From Agrobacterium larrymoorei (lineage in GTDB: Bacteria; Pseudomonadota; Alphaproteobacteria; Rhizobiales; Rhizobiaceae), in NCBI RefSeq assembly GCF_013322225.1, contig NZ_JAAMFB010000031.1, positions 124,001 to 188,000 on the forward strand: DNA of 64,000 nucleotides, given 5' to 3'. The position numbers were made by a program, and so were the translations under genes. Positions 8,804 to 17,565 of the stretch are shown in pieces. The number at the start of each line of letters is the position of its first letter. The first letter of the stretch is position 1. The notes under the pieces were generated by a model, which was not told where the DNA came from, ran no database searches, and saw only the letters and a list, made by a program, of their open reading frames with translations.

Positions 8804-9891
8804 TCTGCAGCCTCCAGCGCAGGCTTGATGTGGGCACGACTTTTCATCAGCGGCTGCACATATGTGCCGAATTTCTCGACGCCTTCGACAAAGTCATCGA
8901 ATGTCAGCATTGCACCGCCGGTACCTGGCACTTCAGCCATTTCATCCAGCATCGCCGCTACTTCTGCGTAAGAACCTATCAACGTGCCCATGTTGATGTT
9001 GACGGCCGAAACCGGGTTAGACATGTGACGAACATTGGTATCGGAGCCGGATTTCGTATCGGCCGCACTTTGCAGACCGAGCCACTTGATGGCTTCCTGA
9101 TCGGCGCCAGCCTTGTAATGTTCCCACTTGGCCCAGGCGTCTTCGGATTTTTCTTCGGCAATCACCATCGTCAACACGAAGGATTTCACATCGCGACCGG
9201 TTTTTTCGGTGGCGGCCATCAGCCTTTCATTGGTGGGAGCGAAAGCCTTCGGCGTATTGACGCCAACGCCAAAGCAGAAACTATAGTCCGCGTACTTGGC
9301 AGAAAACGCCATGCCCTTGTCTGAAGAGCCGGCGCAGATGAGCTTTACCTCACCTTCCGGCACTGGCTTCATGCGGCAATCTTCCATGGTGAAGTATTTG
9401 CCCTTCAGGTCCGACTGGCCTGTGGCAAGCAGTTCCTGCAAAACGGTGGTATACTCGCCGAGATACTCATAACGATCACCGAAATAGTCATCACCGGGCC
9501 ACAGACCCATCTGGCTGTATTCGGGGCGTTGCCAACCCGTGACCAGATTGACCCCGAACCGCCCACCGGAAATGGAGTCGATTGTTGTCGCCATGCGCGC
9601 AACGATGGCAGGTGGCATCACCAGAGTAGCAGCTGTGCCGAACAGTTTGATCTTCGATGTTACCGCAGCAAGTCCAGCCATCAGGGTGAACGATTCAAGG
9701 TTATAGTCCCAGAATTCCGTTTTCCCTCCAAAGCCACGCAGCTTGATCATGGATAGGGCGAAATCGAAGCCATATTTCTCGGCTTTGAGCGTGATTTCCT
9801 TATTGAGTTCAAAACTCGGCTTGTATTGCGGCGCATTCTCAGAAAGCAGCCAGCCATTGTTTCCGATTGGGATAAAAATACCGATTTCCAT
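8800..9891 (-). CDS. rutA: RutA, pyrimidine oxygenase (uracil ring opening)
   Basis: 363 residues, flavin-dependent monooxygenase of the bacterial luciferase-like superfamily. [20 protein letters not shown] at the N terminus and the [20 protein letters not shown] segment are characteristic of RutA. It cleaves uracil between N3 and C4 with FMNH2 supplied by RutF. First gene of the operon; a GGAGGGTGA ribosome site precedes it and a sigma-54-type promoter lies 46 bases upstream of the ATG. Confidence 0.96.
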   Translation of the reverse strand: MEIGIFIPIGNNGWLLSENAPQYKPSFELNKEITLKAEKYGFDFALSMIKLRGFGGKTEFWDYNLESFTLMAGLAAVTSKIKLFGTAATLVMPPAIVARMATTIDSISGGRFGVNLVTGWQRPEYSQMGLWPGDDYFGDRYEYLGEYTTVLQELLATGQSDLKGKYFTMEDCRMKPVPEGEVKLICAGSSDKGMAFSAKYADYSFCFGVGVNTPKAFAPTNERLMAATEKTGRDVKSFVLTMVIAEEKSEDAWAKWEHYKAGADQEAIKWLGLQSAADTKSGSDTNVRHMSNPVSAVNINMGTLIGSYAEVAAMLDEMAEVPGTGGAMLTFDDFVEGVEKFGTYVQPLMKSRAHIKPALEAAE

Positions 9892-9936
9892 CTGTCACCC
9901 TCCAGTCTGGTTCCGTGGTTGGATTGACAGATACAA

Positions 9937-9952
9937 AGCAGATTTTGTGCCA
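9937..9952 (-). promoter_or_regulatory. Sigma-54 (-24/-12) promoter of the rut operon
   Basis: On the minus strand TGGCACAAAATCTGCT matches the RpoN consensus TGGCACG-N4-TTGCW at 10 of 12 defined positions, with the GG and GC elements at exactly the required spacing. The predicted transcription start is near 9926, giving a 35-base leader before rutA. Nitrogen-regulated sigma-54 control of rut is established in Escherichia coli, so the function fits. Confidence 0.72.
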
Positions 9953-10004
9953 GTTATTTTATCCTATCGAAAACAATGGCTTGAGTTTTGTCGCGCTTAA
10001 TTAT

Positions 10005-10020
10005 TTTATCAAATGATAAA
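10005..10020. promoter_or_regulatory. AT-rich dyad upstream of rut promoter, site 1
   Basis: TTTATCAAATGATAAA has 7-base arms around AA. Its centre is about 86 bases upstream of the predicted sigma-54 start, a range used by enhancer-binding proteins or IHF. It shares the pattern TTTATCR-N2-YGATAAA with the next dyad, 19 bases away centre to centre. Confidence 0.5.
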
Positions 10021-10043
10021 TTTTTTATCGTTCGATAAAAAAT
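10020..10043. promoter_or_regulatory. AT-rich dyad upstream of rut promoter, site 2
   Basis: The core TTTATCGTTCGATAAA (10024-10039) extends to an 11-base-arm palindrome over 10020-10043. The centre is about 105 bases upstream of the predicted rut transcription start. No regulator gene is adjacent. The rest of the 305-base gap (9892-10196) holds the rut promoter and a GC-rich hairpin next to tctC, with no gene seen. Confidence 0.5.
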
Positions 10044-10152
10044 ATGCTCAAATCATCGGCAGCGGTTATCTCCGGGCGCGCAGGGGTGGGACATATGGAG
10101 ATGGCTGGTAGTGCGTGAAAGTGCGGGGACCGGCTGGTTTGACGCGCGAACA

Positions 10153-10179
10153 ACCACGCCTTGTTGACCAAGGCGTGGT
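10153..10179. other. GC-rich hairpin downstream of tctC
   Basis: ACCACGCCTTG and CAAGGCGTGGT form an 11-bp perfect stem with loop TTGAC, 18 bases past the tctC stop. There is no T-run on either side, so it is a weak candidate for an intrinsic terminator and may instead protect the mRNA 3' end. Confidence 0.5.
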
Positions 10180-10196
10180 GCGCAACAAAGCTACGA

Positions 10197-11186
10197 TTAG
10201 TCCATTTGGACGTTTGCGTCTTTGACGACAGGCCCCCACTTGGCGATTTCCGCAGCCACATGGGTTTTCAGCTCTTCAGGCGTAGAGCCGACGATCGTCG
10301 CGCTGAACTCCGCCATACGTGCGGCCACGCTGGAATCGGCAAGCGCCTTATTGGCGGCTTCGTTCAAACGGTTGATGGCCTCGGGCGGCGTGCCGGCCGG
10401 GGCAAACAGCGCATTCCAGGTATAGGTTTCGTAAACCGGAATGGTCTCGGCAATGGTGGGAACGTCGGGGAATGAAGAGGCACGCTTTGCGGTGGTAACA
10501 CCCAGCGCCTTCAGTGTGCCGGATTTGATGTGCCCGGATGAGGAGGGCAGATTGTCGAACATGATCGAAACCTGATTGCCCAGAAGATCGTTCAGCGCAG
10601 GACCAGAGCCCTTGTAAGGGACGTGCTGCATCTCGACGCCAGCCATGCTCTTGAAAAGCTCACCGGAAAGATGAAGCGGGGTGCCGTTGCCGGATGAGGC
10701 GTAGGCATGTTTCTCCGGCTCTGCTTTCAGAAGCGCGATCAGTTCCGCCACGTTATTGACTGGAAGCTGTGGGTTCACGACCAAAACGTTTGGCACCACC
10801 ACCAGCAGCGAAACTGGCGCGAAGTCTTTTTCAGGGTCATAAGGCTTGGTTTTGAGAATAAGGGGATTGAGCGCGTGGGTCGCGACCGTTCCCATCAGGA
10901 TTGTATAGCCATCCGGCTCGGCACGCGCGACGCGATCCGCCCCTAGATTGCCACCAGCACCAGCCACATTCTCAACGACCACCTGCTGGCCAAGCTCATC
11001 ACTCATTTTCTGCGCGATGACGCGCGCCACCACATCCGTCGAACCACCCGCCGCAAATGGCACAACCAACGTGACCGCGCGATCCGGAAATCCTTGAGCG
11101 CTTGCATAGGTGCCAAAAGATATCAGCGCGGCGGCGGATGCCGCGAGTGTTATCAGCATACGCCGTTTGAAAATCTGCTTGTTCAT
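10197..11186 (-). CDS. Tripartite tricarboxylate transporter (TTT) substrate-binding protein, TctC/BUG family
   Basis: 329-residue periplasmic receptor. Signal peptide about residues 1-31 (MNKQIFKRRMLITLAASAAA, ending ASA), then the family hallmarks FPDRAVTLVVPFAAGGSTDVVAR and GAGGNLGADRVARAEPDGYT. An in-frame start 39 bases upstream exists, but the ATG at 11186 has AGGAG 9 bases before it. No tctA or tctB membrane subunits are nearby, so it is an orphan receptor that must use a permease elsewhere or act as a sensor component. Ligand is unknown, generally a carboxylate. Confidence 0.9.
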   Translation of the reverse strand: MNKQIFKRRMLITLAASAAALISFGTYASAQGFPDRAVTLVVPFAAGGSTDVVARVIAQKMSDELGQQVVVENVAGAGGNLGADRVARAEPDGYTILMGTVATHALNPLILKTKPYDPEKDFAPVSLLVVVPNVLVVNPQLPVNNVAELIALLKAEPEKHAYASSGNGTPLHLSGELFKSMAGVEMQHVPYKGSGPALNDLLGNQVSIMFDNLPSSSGHIKSGTLKALGVTTAKRASSFPDVPTIAETIPVYETYTWNALFAPAGTPPEAINRLNEAANKALADSSVAARMAEFSATIVGSTPEELKTHVAAEIAKWGPVVKDANVQMD

Positions 11187-11403
11187 TGAACCTGCTCCTA
11201 CACGGCCTCCCCGCCGTGAGGACATAGTACCGCAATCGCCCTTGAGAGCAAGGAAGTGCTTTTACTGGAGGTTGTCGAGCGGGCTTTGTTGTCCAGTTCG
11301 AATGGCTTCTTGCAAACGCGCGGTTGAAGAAGGGGAGTTAACGCGGTGTGTGAACGTCTTACAACGCTATCAACGAACTGCTAAATTATATGAGGAGAAG
11401 GTT

Positions 11404-11479
<76 letters not shown>

Positions 11480-11629
11480 ATAAGGGTTCCGGTATTTGAT
11501 CCGGTTCCGGGAACCGAAGCGGTTGTTTCCGTTCGGTGGCCGCTTGATACTTGCGCTTCTTGCAGAAGGCAAGTCGAAAAATTCGCCCGGCGACATTTTT
11601 TTGTGGCCGGGCAAAAATTCGTTGGAAAA

Positions 11630-12016
11630 TCAGGACTCTTCGTCGTCGCCGCCGACGCCGATGATGCCGGAAACGTCATCGTCTTCGTCGTCTTCGTCTG
11701 CTTCGAGGAAGGTGTCGTCGTCATCGTCGATTTCGACGTCGTCGTCATCGCCCATATCTGGAATGTCGTCGCCGCTGTTGTCGCCGTCCGCATCTTCCAG
11801 CGAAACGAGTTCGACATCCGTGTTCTCGGTATCGACTTCCGCGACTTCCTCTTCTTCGGCCTGTTCCATCTTGGCCTGAGCCGTGGTTTCCTCAAAGAAG
11901 GAAAGGGGCCAGGATTTGCCGCTGTAGGGAGAGACGACCGGGTCGCGGTTCAGATCGTAGAATTTCTTGCCTGTGTCCGGGTCGGTACGCTTGGTTCCAA
12001 GTTCCGCTTTTGCCAC
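11630..12016 (-). CDS. TIGR02300-family conserved acidic protein
   Basis: 128 residues, conserved only in alphaproteobacteria; function unknown. The N terminus MAKAELGTKRTDPDTGKKFY followed by DLNRDPVVSPYSG is the family signature; homologues often carry a CxxC knuckle here, but in this copy no cysteine is visible. From about residue 50 it is almost entirely Asp/Glu and predicted disordered. The GTG at 12016 is chosen because it restores the family N terminus and sits 8 bases after GAGG; a TTG two codons upstream is also open. Divergent from cmk. Confidence 0.82.
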   Translation of the reverse strand: MAKAELGTKRTDPDTGKKFYDLNRDPVVSPYSGKSWPLSFFEETTAQAKMEQAEEEEVAEVDTENTDVELVSLEDADGDNSGDDIPDMGDDDDVEIDDDDDTFLEADEDDEDDDVSGIIGVGGDDEES

Positions 12017-12240
12017 TGTCAAAGCCTCGAATTTTTGAATGAGTTCGGTCTTAACGCCGTCAATGCGGCAGTAGACGGTAAATTTCTAGCCGGTCCCCTT
12101 AATCGTTGCGGTGTTGCCTGTCAAAGATAAACTTCATGCAAAGCCGCAGTGAAGTTTTTGCCAAGGGCGGGGTGAATGCAAGCACTCATTATGATAATGC
12201 CGCGCAAACGACGTGAACATCGAGCCGGAATATCATTCAT

Positions 12241-12873
12241 ATGAGCTTCGTTATCGCCATAGATGGCCCTGCAGCTGCTGGAAAGGGTACGCTTTCGCGT
12301 AAAATTGCCGACGCATATGGCTTTCACCATCTTGATACCGGCCTCACCTATCGCGCTACGGCAAAAGCTCTGCTGGACGCGGGTCTGCCTCTGGATAATG
12401 AGATCGTTGCGGAAGACACCGCCTTGCGGCTGGATCTTGCTGGACTCGATCGCTCGGTCCTTGCAAAGCATGAGGTGGGCGAGGCAGCTTCGAAAGTGGC
12501 CGTGATGCCTGCGGTGCGTCGGGCTCTGGTGCAGGCGCAGCGAAACTTTGCTGGCCGTGAACCCGGCACGGTTCTGGATGGTCGCGATATCGGCACTGTC
12601 GTCTGCCCCGATGCATCGGTGAAGCTCTACGTCACCGCCTCGCCGGAAGTGCGGGCGAAACGGCGTTATGACGAGATCATTTCCGGCGGAGGAGATGCGA
12701 ATTTTGATTCCGTTTTCGCAGATGTGAAGAAGCGTGACGAGCGCGATATGGGCCGTGCTGATAGTCCTTTGAAACCTGCAGAAGACGCGCACTTGCTTGA
12801 TACGTCGGAAATGAGTATAGAGGCGGCGTTTCAGGCAGCGAAAGCCATTATAGACGCTACCTTGAAGAAATGA
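12241..12873 (+). CDS. cmk: Cytidylate kinase
   Basis: 210 residues. Phosphorylates CMP/dCMP using ATP in pyrimidine nucleotide synthesis. The P-loop [13 protein letters not shown] (K15), [11 protein letters not shown], and [22 protein letters not shown] are diagnostic. Followed by a small hairpin and then rpsA, the usual cmk-rpsA order. In many alphaproteobacteria aroA immediately precedes cmk; here a 224-base intergenic stretch with no recognisable gene separates cmk from the divergent TIGR02300 gene. Confidence 0.95.
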   Translation: MSFVIAIDGPAAAGKGTLSRKIADAYGFHHLDTGLTYRATAKALLDAGLPLDNEIVAEDTALRLDLAGLDRSVLAKHEVGEAASKVAVMPAVRRALVQAQRNFAGREPGTVLDGRDIGTVVCPDASVKLYVTASPEVRAKRRYDEIISGGGDANFDSVFADVKKRDERDMGRADSPLKPAEDAHLLDTSEMSIEAAFQAAKAIIDATLKK

Positions 12874-12883
12874 GAATTCTCGG

Positions 12884-12910
12884 GAACCGGTCGATCCGGT
12901 TTTCGTTTTG
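12884..12910 (+). terminator. Probable terminator/attenuator after cmk
   Basis: AACCGG (12885-12890) and CCGGTT (12896-12901) with loop TCGAT, followed by TTCGTTTT. The stem is only 6 bp, so read-through into rpsA is likely; it may partially uncouple cmk and rpsA levels. Confidence 0.5.
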
Positions 12911-13034
12911 GAATATCCCGAAAGCATGCTCTGCGCCGAAAGCCTCTTAAAATATGAGGCGGGTATGCATTTGGGAGTGATCAACACAAACCCCGGCGCT
13001 TGTGTGTTCCTTTGCGAACACTTCAGGAGATTTA

Positions 13035-14735
13035 ATGTCTGTAGCTACCCCCACGCGCGACGATTTCGCAGCCCTGCTCGAAGAGTCCTTTGCTTCCAAC
13101 GATCTGGCCGAAGGCTATGTTGCCAAAGGCATCGTAACAGCAATCGAAAAGGACGTTGCGATCGTTGACGTCGGCCTCAAGGTTGAAGGCCGCATCGCGC
13201 TCAAGGAATTTGGTGCACGTTCGAAGGACGGCGGCCTGAAGGTCGGCGACGAAGTCGAAGTTTATGTCGAGCGCATCGAAAACGCTCTGGGCGAAGCCGT
13301 TCTGTCGCGCGAGAAGGCTCGCCGCGAAGAGAGCTGGGTCAAGCTCGAAGCCAAGTTCGAAGCTGGTGAGCGCGTTGAAGGCGTCATCTTCAACCAGGTC
13401 AAGGGTGGTTTCACCGTCGATCTGGATGGCGCAGTTGCCTTCCTCCCGCGTTCGCAGGTGGACATTCGTCCGATCCGCGACGTAACGCCTCTGATGCACA
13501 ACCCACAGCCCTTCGAAATCCTCAAGATGGACAAGCGCCGTGGCAACATCGTCGTTTCCCGTCGTACGGTTCTGGAAGAGTCCCGTGCAGAGCAGCGTTC
13601 TGAAATCGTTCAGAACCTGGAAGAAGGTCAGGTTGTTGACGGCGTCGTCAAGAACATCACCGATTACGGTGCGTTCGTTGACCTGGGCGGCATCGACGGC
13701 CTGCTGCACGTTACCGACATGGCATGGCGCCGCGTCAACCATCCTTCTGAAATCCTCAACATTGGCCAGCAGGTCAAGGTTCAGATCATCCGCATCAACC
13801 AGGAAACCCACCGTATCTCGCTCGGCATGAAGCAGCTCGAGTCCGATCCTTGGGATGGCATTTCTGCCAAGTATCCGGTTGGCAAGAAGATTTCCGGTAC
13901 CGTTACGAACATCACCGACTACGGTGCATTCGTTGAGCTGGAGCCGGGCATCGAAGGCCTGATCCACATTTCCGAAATGTCCTGGACCAAGAAGAACGTA
14001 CATCCCGGCAAGATCCTGTCCACGAGCCAGGAAGTCGACGTTGTCGTTCTCGAAGTCGATCCGTCCAAGCGCCGTATTTCGCTCGGTCTCAAGCAGACGC
14101 TGGAAAACCCATGGCAGGCATTTGCCTATAGCCACCCGGCCGGCACTGAAGTTGAAGGCGAAGTCAAGAACAAGACCGAATTCGGCCTGTTCATCGGCCT
14201 CGAAGGCGATGTCGACGGCATGGTTCACCTGTCCGATCTGGACTGGAACCGTCCGGGCGAACAGGTCATCGAAGAGTTCAACAAGGGCGATGTCGTCAAG
14301 GCTGTTGTTCTGGACGTTGACGTCGAGAAGGAGCGCATCTCGCTCGGTATCAAGCAGCTTGGCAAGGATGCTGTCGGCGAAGCCGCAACTTCTGGCGAAC
14401 TGCGCAAGAACGCCGTTGTTTCCGCTGAAGTTATCGGCGTGAACGAAGGTGGTATCGAAGTGAAGCTCGTCAACCACGAAGACATCACCTCCTTCATCCG
14501 CCGCAACGACCTGGCACGTGATCGTGACGATCAGCGTCCTGAGCGTTTCTCGGTTGGTCAGGTTCTCGACGCCCGCGTCGTCAACTTCTCCAAGAAGGAT
14601 CGCAAGGTCATGCTTTCGATCAAGGCTCTGGAAATCGCAGAAGAGAAGGAAGCTGTTGCTCAGTTCGGTTCGTCCGACTCTGGCGCTTCGCTCGGCGACA
14701 TCCTCGGCGCGGCTCTGAAGAACCGCGGCGAGTAA
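13035..14735 (+). CDS. rpsA: 30S ribosomal protein S1
   Basis: 566 residues, essential mRNA-binding protein of the 30S subunit. Six S1 OB-fold repeats run through the protein; domains 3-5 are clearest (VVDGVVKNITDYGAFVDLGG, ISGTVTNITDYGAFVELEPG, VEGEVKNKTEFGLFIGLEGD). An upstream start adds 11 residues, but the ATG at 13035 has AGGAG 7 bases upstream and gives MSVATPTRDDFAALLEESF, the standard rhizobial N terminus. A GC-rich AACACA/TGTGTT inverted repeat in the leader (12983-13008) may take part in S1 autoregulation. Codon usage is strongly biased, as expected of a highly expressed gene. Confidence 0.98.
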   Translation: MSVATPTRDDFAALLEESFASNDLAEGYVAKGIVTAIEKDVAIVDVGLKVEGRIALKEFGARSKDGGLKVGDEVEVYVERIENALGEAVLSREKARREESWVKLEAKFEAGERVEGVIFNQVKGGFTVDLDGAVAFLPRSQVDIRPIRDVTPLMHNPQPFEILKMDKRRGNIVVSRRTVLEESRAEQRSEIVQNLEEGQVVDGVVKNITDYGAFVDLGGIDGLLHVTDMAWRRVNHPSEILNIGQQVKVQIIRINQETHRISLGMKQLESDPWDGISAKYPVGKKISGTVTNITDYGAFVELEPGIEGLIHISEMSWTKKNVHPGKILSTSQEVDVVVLEVDPSKRRISLGLKQTLENPWQAFAYSHPAGTEVEGEVKNKTEFGLFIGLEGDVDGMVHLSDLDWNRPGEQVIEEFNKGDVVKAVVLDVDVEKERISLGIKQLGKDAVGEAATSGELRKNAVVSAEVIGVNEGGIEVKLVNHEDITSFIRRNDLARDRDDQRPERFSVGQVLDARVVNFSKKDRKVMLSIKALEIAEEKEAVAQFGSSDSGASLGDILGAALKNRGE

Positions 14736-14758
14736 TCGTTAGCCAATTGCAAAAAAAG

Positions 14759-14790
14759 AGCCCGCTGGAGCGATCCAGCGGGCTTTTTTG
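14759..14790 (+). terminator. Intrinsic terminator of rpsA
   Basis: A 10-bp perfect GC-rich stem (AGCCCGCTGG / CCAGCGGGCT) with a 6-base loop followed by six T; an A-run precedes it, so it could also act on the opposite strand. Confidence 0.93.
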
Positions 14791-14981
14791 TGGCCCGTTT
14801 TAAGGGTCTGCCACACTTCTGAAATTTCGCTCCCCCGGGCTTCGGTAACGCCGACTGCAACCTAATGCTCCCAAAGCTGAGCCTTCGGATTTACTCGCAC
14901 CCAAAGCGCCGTGCCTTGCGTAAGGCTTGGGCGGATAAGGCACGCTATAACCCTTCGAAACACCGCGTCTTGCCTCAAGCT

Positions 14982-16592
14982 TTAGGCAAAATTGCTCATT
15001 TTGAGATAGTAAGATTCCGCGTCGCCGATACCATTTTCGATAACGCCTTCGGAAACAGAATGGTCCTCTTGGGGGTCATTTGCGGCAACGCGTTCCTCTG
15101 CCGGAGGTTCCTCTTGATTTTGCTGCCCATCTTGCTGTTCCGGGTCAGGATCTTCGCCCGAAGATGATGGCCAGCGGCCGCGTGGAGGCGTGTCGGATTG
15201 AGGTTCGTCTTTGTCGGCAGGGTAGTTTATGAAGGGAAGGGGCGTCCCTTCCTTCGTCACCATAGCCGCGACCATGGACTGCAATGTAGGCAAATCCGTA
15301 AGAGCGCTACGCAAATCTGCCGCTACCGCGGCCTTTTGTGCGGCCTGAAGCTCCGGACGGGTTTGTAGATTCAAATCCTGCATGTGTGTTTTGCCCTCAC
15401 CCTCTGCCATGGCAGCGTGCTGGACTGACCGGTTGTTTTGCGCGGGCTCTGCAGTTTGAGGGAGGGAAGGCGGTGGACTTATGGTTTCTGCAGTCGTTTC
15501 TACCGGACCCGTCAATGTCCCTCTCAGCACAGCAAGCAGCAGCTTCTCGATTTGACTTGGACTTGCGCCATAAAACTGCTGGCGAACCAAAGCATCGTCA
15601 AAGGTCGGCGCTTGTAGGTTGGGCACGGATACCGGAGTGAAGTTGGATTTTGTTGGCTCCAGCCTGTTGCTCTCCTCCAACTCGGCAGGGCGGGCGGGTG
15701 CGTGTTTCTCACCCTGAATGACGGGCTTTTCTCTCGGTTCTATTGGCTGTTGACGACCAGGCAGCGCCAAGGCTGGCGCGCTTGCAGGCACCTCGACTTT
15801 GCCGGGGTTGACTATTGCGGGAGACCTGGACGCGTCACCACCCTGGACAGAAAGTTTCTGCGTAGCTGCGGGCTGCTCGAGCGATTCGAAAAGAAGGTTC
15901 GGCGATGCCGAAAATTTGGGTGCCTGGTTATTGTTCGTCGCTTTTTCAGGAATGCCGTTATTTGCAATAACAGGCCGTGTTTGATTTACGTTTGCTTCCA
16001 ATTCTGCGCCAACAGGATCAGCAAAGGGGAGGCTTGCGGGGATCAGAAGTCTTTGCGTACCGCTCGAATTTGCCGGGAGCGGCGGAGCAGAAGACAGGGC
16101 GAGATCTTGCAGATAGGCGGGGCGGCCTATGCGACTTGTTTCGTTTTCCTGCATCAGTTCGAAGGCGGCGGCGAGCCGCGCAGCTTCCGGACCAGCGGAG
16201 TTCTTGAGAGCCTCGAGTAGAACGGTAAAGGTCAGCCCTTTAATCAGCTGGCTGAGCTGCTGTTCGAACAAAGTCTTCTGCGCTGCGGATAACGTTTGTA
16301 AGGCTGATATGAGGCGCGTGACATAGGCGTCGGATGTCTCGCTATCCATTCTACGGATATCCAGAAGCTTTCCGAGCGCATCTGCAAGTATGCCGACATT
16401 CTGGGAGAGTTGGAGCTCGCCCGAAGCGGCTCTCAGAGCAGCGCCGACAGAGGTTGCGGCAGTTTCTGGCTCTGCTTGCGTATGGAGAGTTGGGGGCGAC
16501 GATGTAGGTGCGTTGTCCTGCTTCGTATCCTGAGGCTGGAATGAAACATCGGCTGCCGAGACTGCGCTGATGGGTGTAAGCACGGTGCGCAT
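14982..16592 (-). CDS. Large low-complexity protein of unknown function
   Basis: About 536 residues; not recognised. The first ~170 residues contain an ordered helical section (LSQNVGILADALGKLLDIRR to TFTVLLEALKNSAGPEAARL). A long Pro/Ala/Gln/Glu-rich middle follows, then a second helical part (ALVRQQFYGASPSQIEKLLL, and AADLRSALTDLPTLQSMVAA) and an acidic, Gln/Glu-rich tail. No signal peptide or TM segment. The layout (variable Pro-rich centre) recalls FliK-type flagellar hook-length proteins, but no FliK motif is seen and no flagellar gene is near. The start is uncertain: ATG at 16592 directly abuts AAAGG, and a GTG at 16583 with better spacing is possible. Confidence 0.7.
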   Translation of the reverse strand: MRTVLTPISAVSAADVSFQPQDTKQDNAPTSSPPTLHTQAEPETAATSVGAALRAASGELQLSQNVGILADALGKLLDIRRMDSETSDAYVTRLISALQTLSAAQKTLFEQQLSQLIKGLTFTVLLEALKNSAGPEAARLAAAFELMQENETSRIGRPAYLQDLALSSAPPLPANSSGTQRLLIPASLPFADPVGAELEANVNQTRPVIANNGIPEKATNNNQAPKFSASPNLLFESLEQPAATQKLSVQGGDASRSPAIVNPGKVEVPASAPALALPGRQQPIEPREKPVIQGEKHAPARPAELEESNRLEPTKSNFTPVSVPNLQAPTFDDALVRQQFYGASPSQIEKLLLAVLRGTLTGPVETTAETISPPPSLPQTAEPAQNNRSVQHAAMAEGEGKTHMQDLNLQTRPELQAAQKAAVAADLRSALTDLPTLQSMVAAMVTKEGTPLPFINYPADKDEPQSDTPPRGRWPSSSGEDPDPEQQDGQQNQEEPPAEERVAANDPQEDHSVSEGVIENGIGDAESYYLKMSNFA

Positions 16593-16789
16593 CCTTTCAG
16601 ATGGCAAGCAAATGTCCGTGCTTGCCAGCTTCAATGGCCCACGTCTGCGGCCTTGTGACGACACATTGGTTAATATCAACCGCTCATGCGGCTGTCTTCC
16701 CAGCTGTGCGATGACGATTAAGTCCTATCGAAGCGAAGGTAATAACCACAAGCATGATCGGGAAAGATTAATGTTTCGCTAAGTATCCG

Positions 16790-17416
16790 TTAACTATGAG
16801 CGAAAATGTCTGTGTCGTCCCAGCCTAACAAATCCAGCTTGGCGCGCGTCGGCAAAAATTCGAAGCACGCAGTTGCGTGGTCCAGACGGCCATCACGGAT
16901 CAATCGCTGGGTCAGCTTTTCACGCAGCGCATGAAGATGAAGGACGTCAGAGGCTGCATATTCCAGCTGCGCGGGCGAAAGCGTTTCCGCAGCCCAATCG
17001 GATGATTGTTGCGCTTTTGAAATATCCACCTCAAGCATTTCCTTGAGATTGTCTTTCAGTCCATGCCGATCGGTGTAAGTACGGGAAAGACGTGACGCGA
17101 TCTTCGTACAGAATACTGGAGTGGTCGTCACTCCGAACGTGTGGAACAGAACCGCGATATCGAACCGTCCATAATGGAAAATCTTCTGTCGGGTGGGGTC
17201 TTCCAGCATAGCCACCAGATTGGGGGCTTGTGTCTGTCCGGCTGCGATGCGGATGACGTCCGCAGAGCCATCTCCCGGTGATAGCTGCACAACGCAGAGG
17301 CGGTCGCGTCGAGGCACCAGTCCCAGCGTCTCGGTGTCGATCGCGATAGCGCCTTTGTAACGCGCAACGTCACTCTGGGAAATATCCCCTTCATGAAAAC
17401 GGATCGTAGCTGGCAT
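16790..17416 (-). CDS. rnd: Short RNase D-type 3'-5' exonuclease
   Basis: 208 residues: only the DEDDy exonuclease domain of RNase D, without the HRDC domains of the E. coli enzyme. The catalytic set is complete: D27 and E29 (AIDTETLGL), D87 (HYGRFDIAVL), Y154 and D158 (EYAASDVLHLHA). Expected to trim tRNA and other RNA 3' ends. Short RNase D homologues are common in alphaproteobacteria. GGAG precedes the ATG by 6 bases. The 197-base gap to the gene downstream shows no feature. Confidence 0.92.
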   Translation of the reverse strand: MPATIRFHEGDISQSDVARYKGAIAIDTETLGLVPRRDRLCVVQLSPGDGSADVIRIAAGQTQAPNLVAMLEDPTRQKIFHYGRFDIAVLFHTFGVTTTPVFCTKIASRLSRTYTDRHGLKDNLKEMLEVDISKAQQSSDWAAETLSPAQLEYAASDVLHLHALREKLTQRLIRDGRLDHATACFEFLPTRAKLDLLGWDDTDIFAHS

Positions 17417-17565
17417 GGTGAACTCCGGTATGACTTTTCAGTCCCGGCTATACCGCATGGCAAAGAAATAGCATACCCGATTTTCGCCCGGCTGGGCTTG
17501 CTATCGCTGGTGACTACGTTTTACGGTATTCCTTCAATGTTTTGCTCAAATATTCCAAATCATCA

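Noticed and set aside
10153..10179. Hairpin after tctC as an intrinsic terminator
   Set aside because: Strong stem but no T-run on either strand; kept only as a hairpin.
12121..12987. 288-codon minus-strand frame opposite cmk
   Set aside because: Overlaps a certain cmk gene and shows no protein family.
13032..14477. 481-codon minus-strand frame opposite rpsA
   Set aside because: Shadow created by the strong codon bias of rpsA; no recognisable domain.
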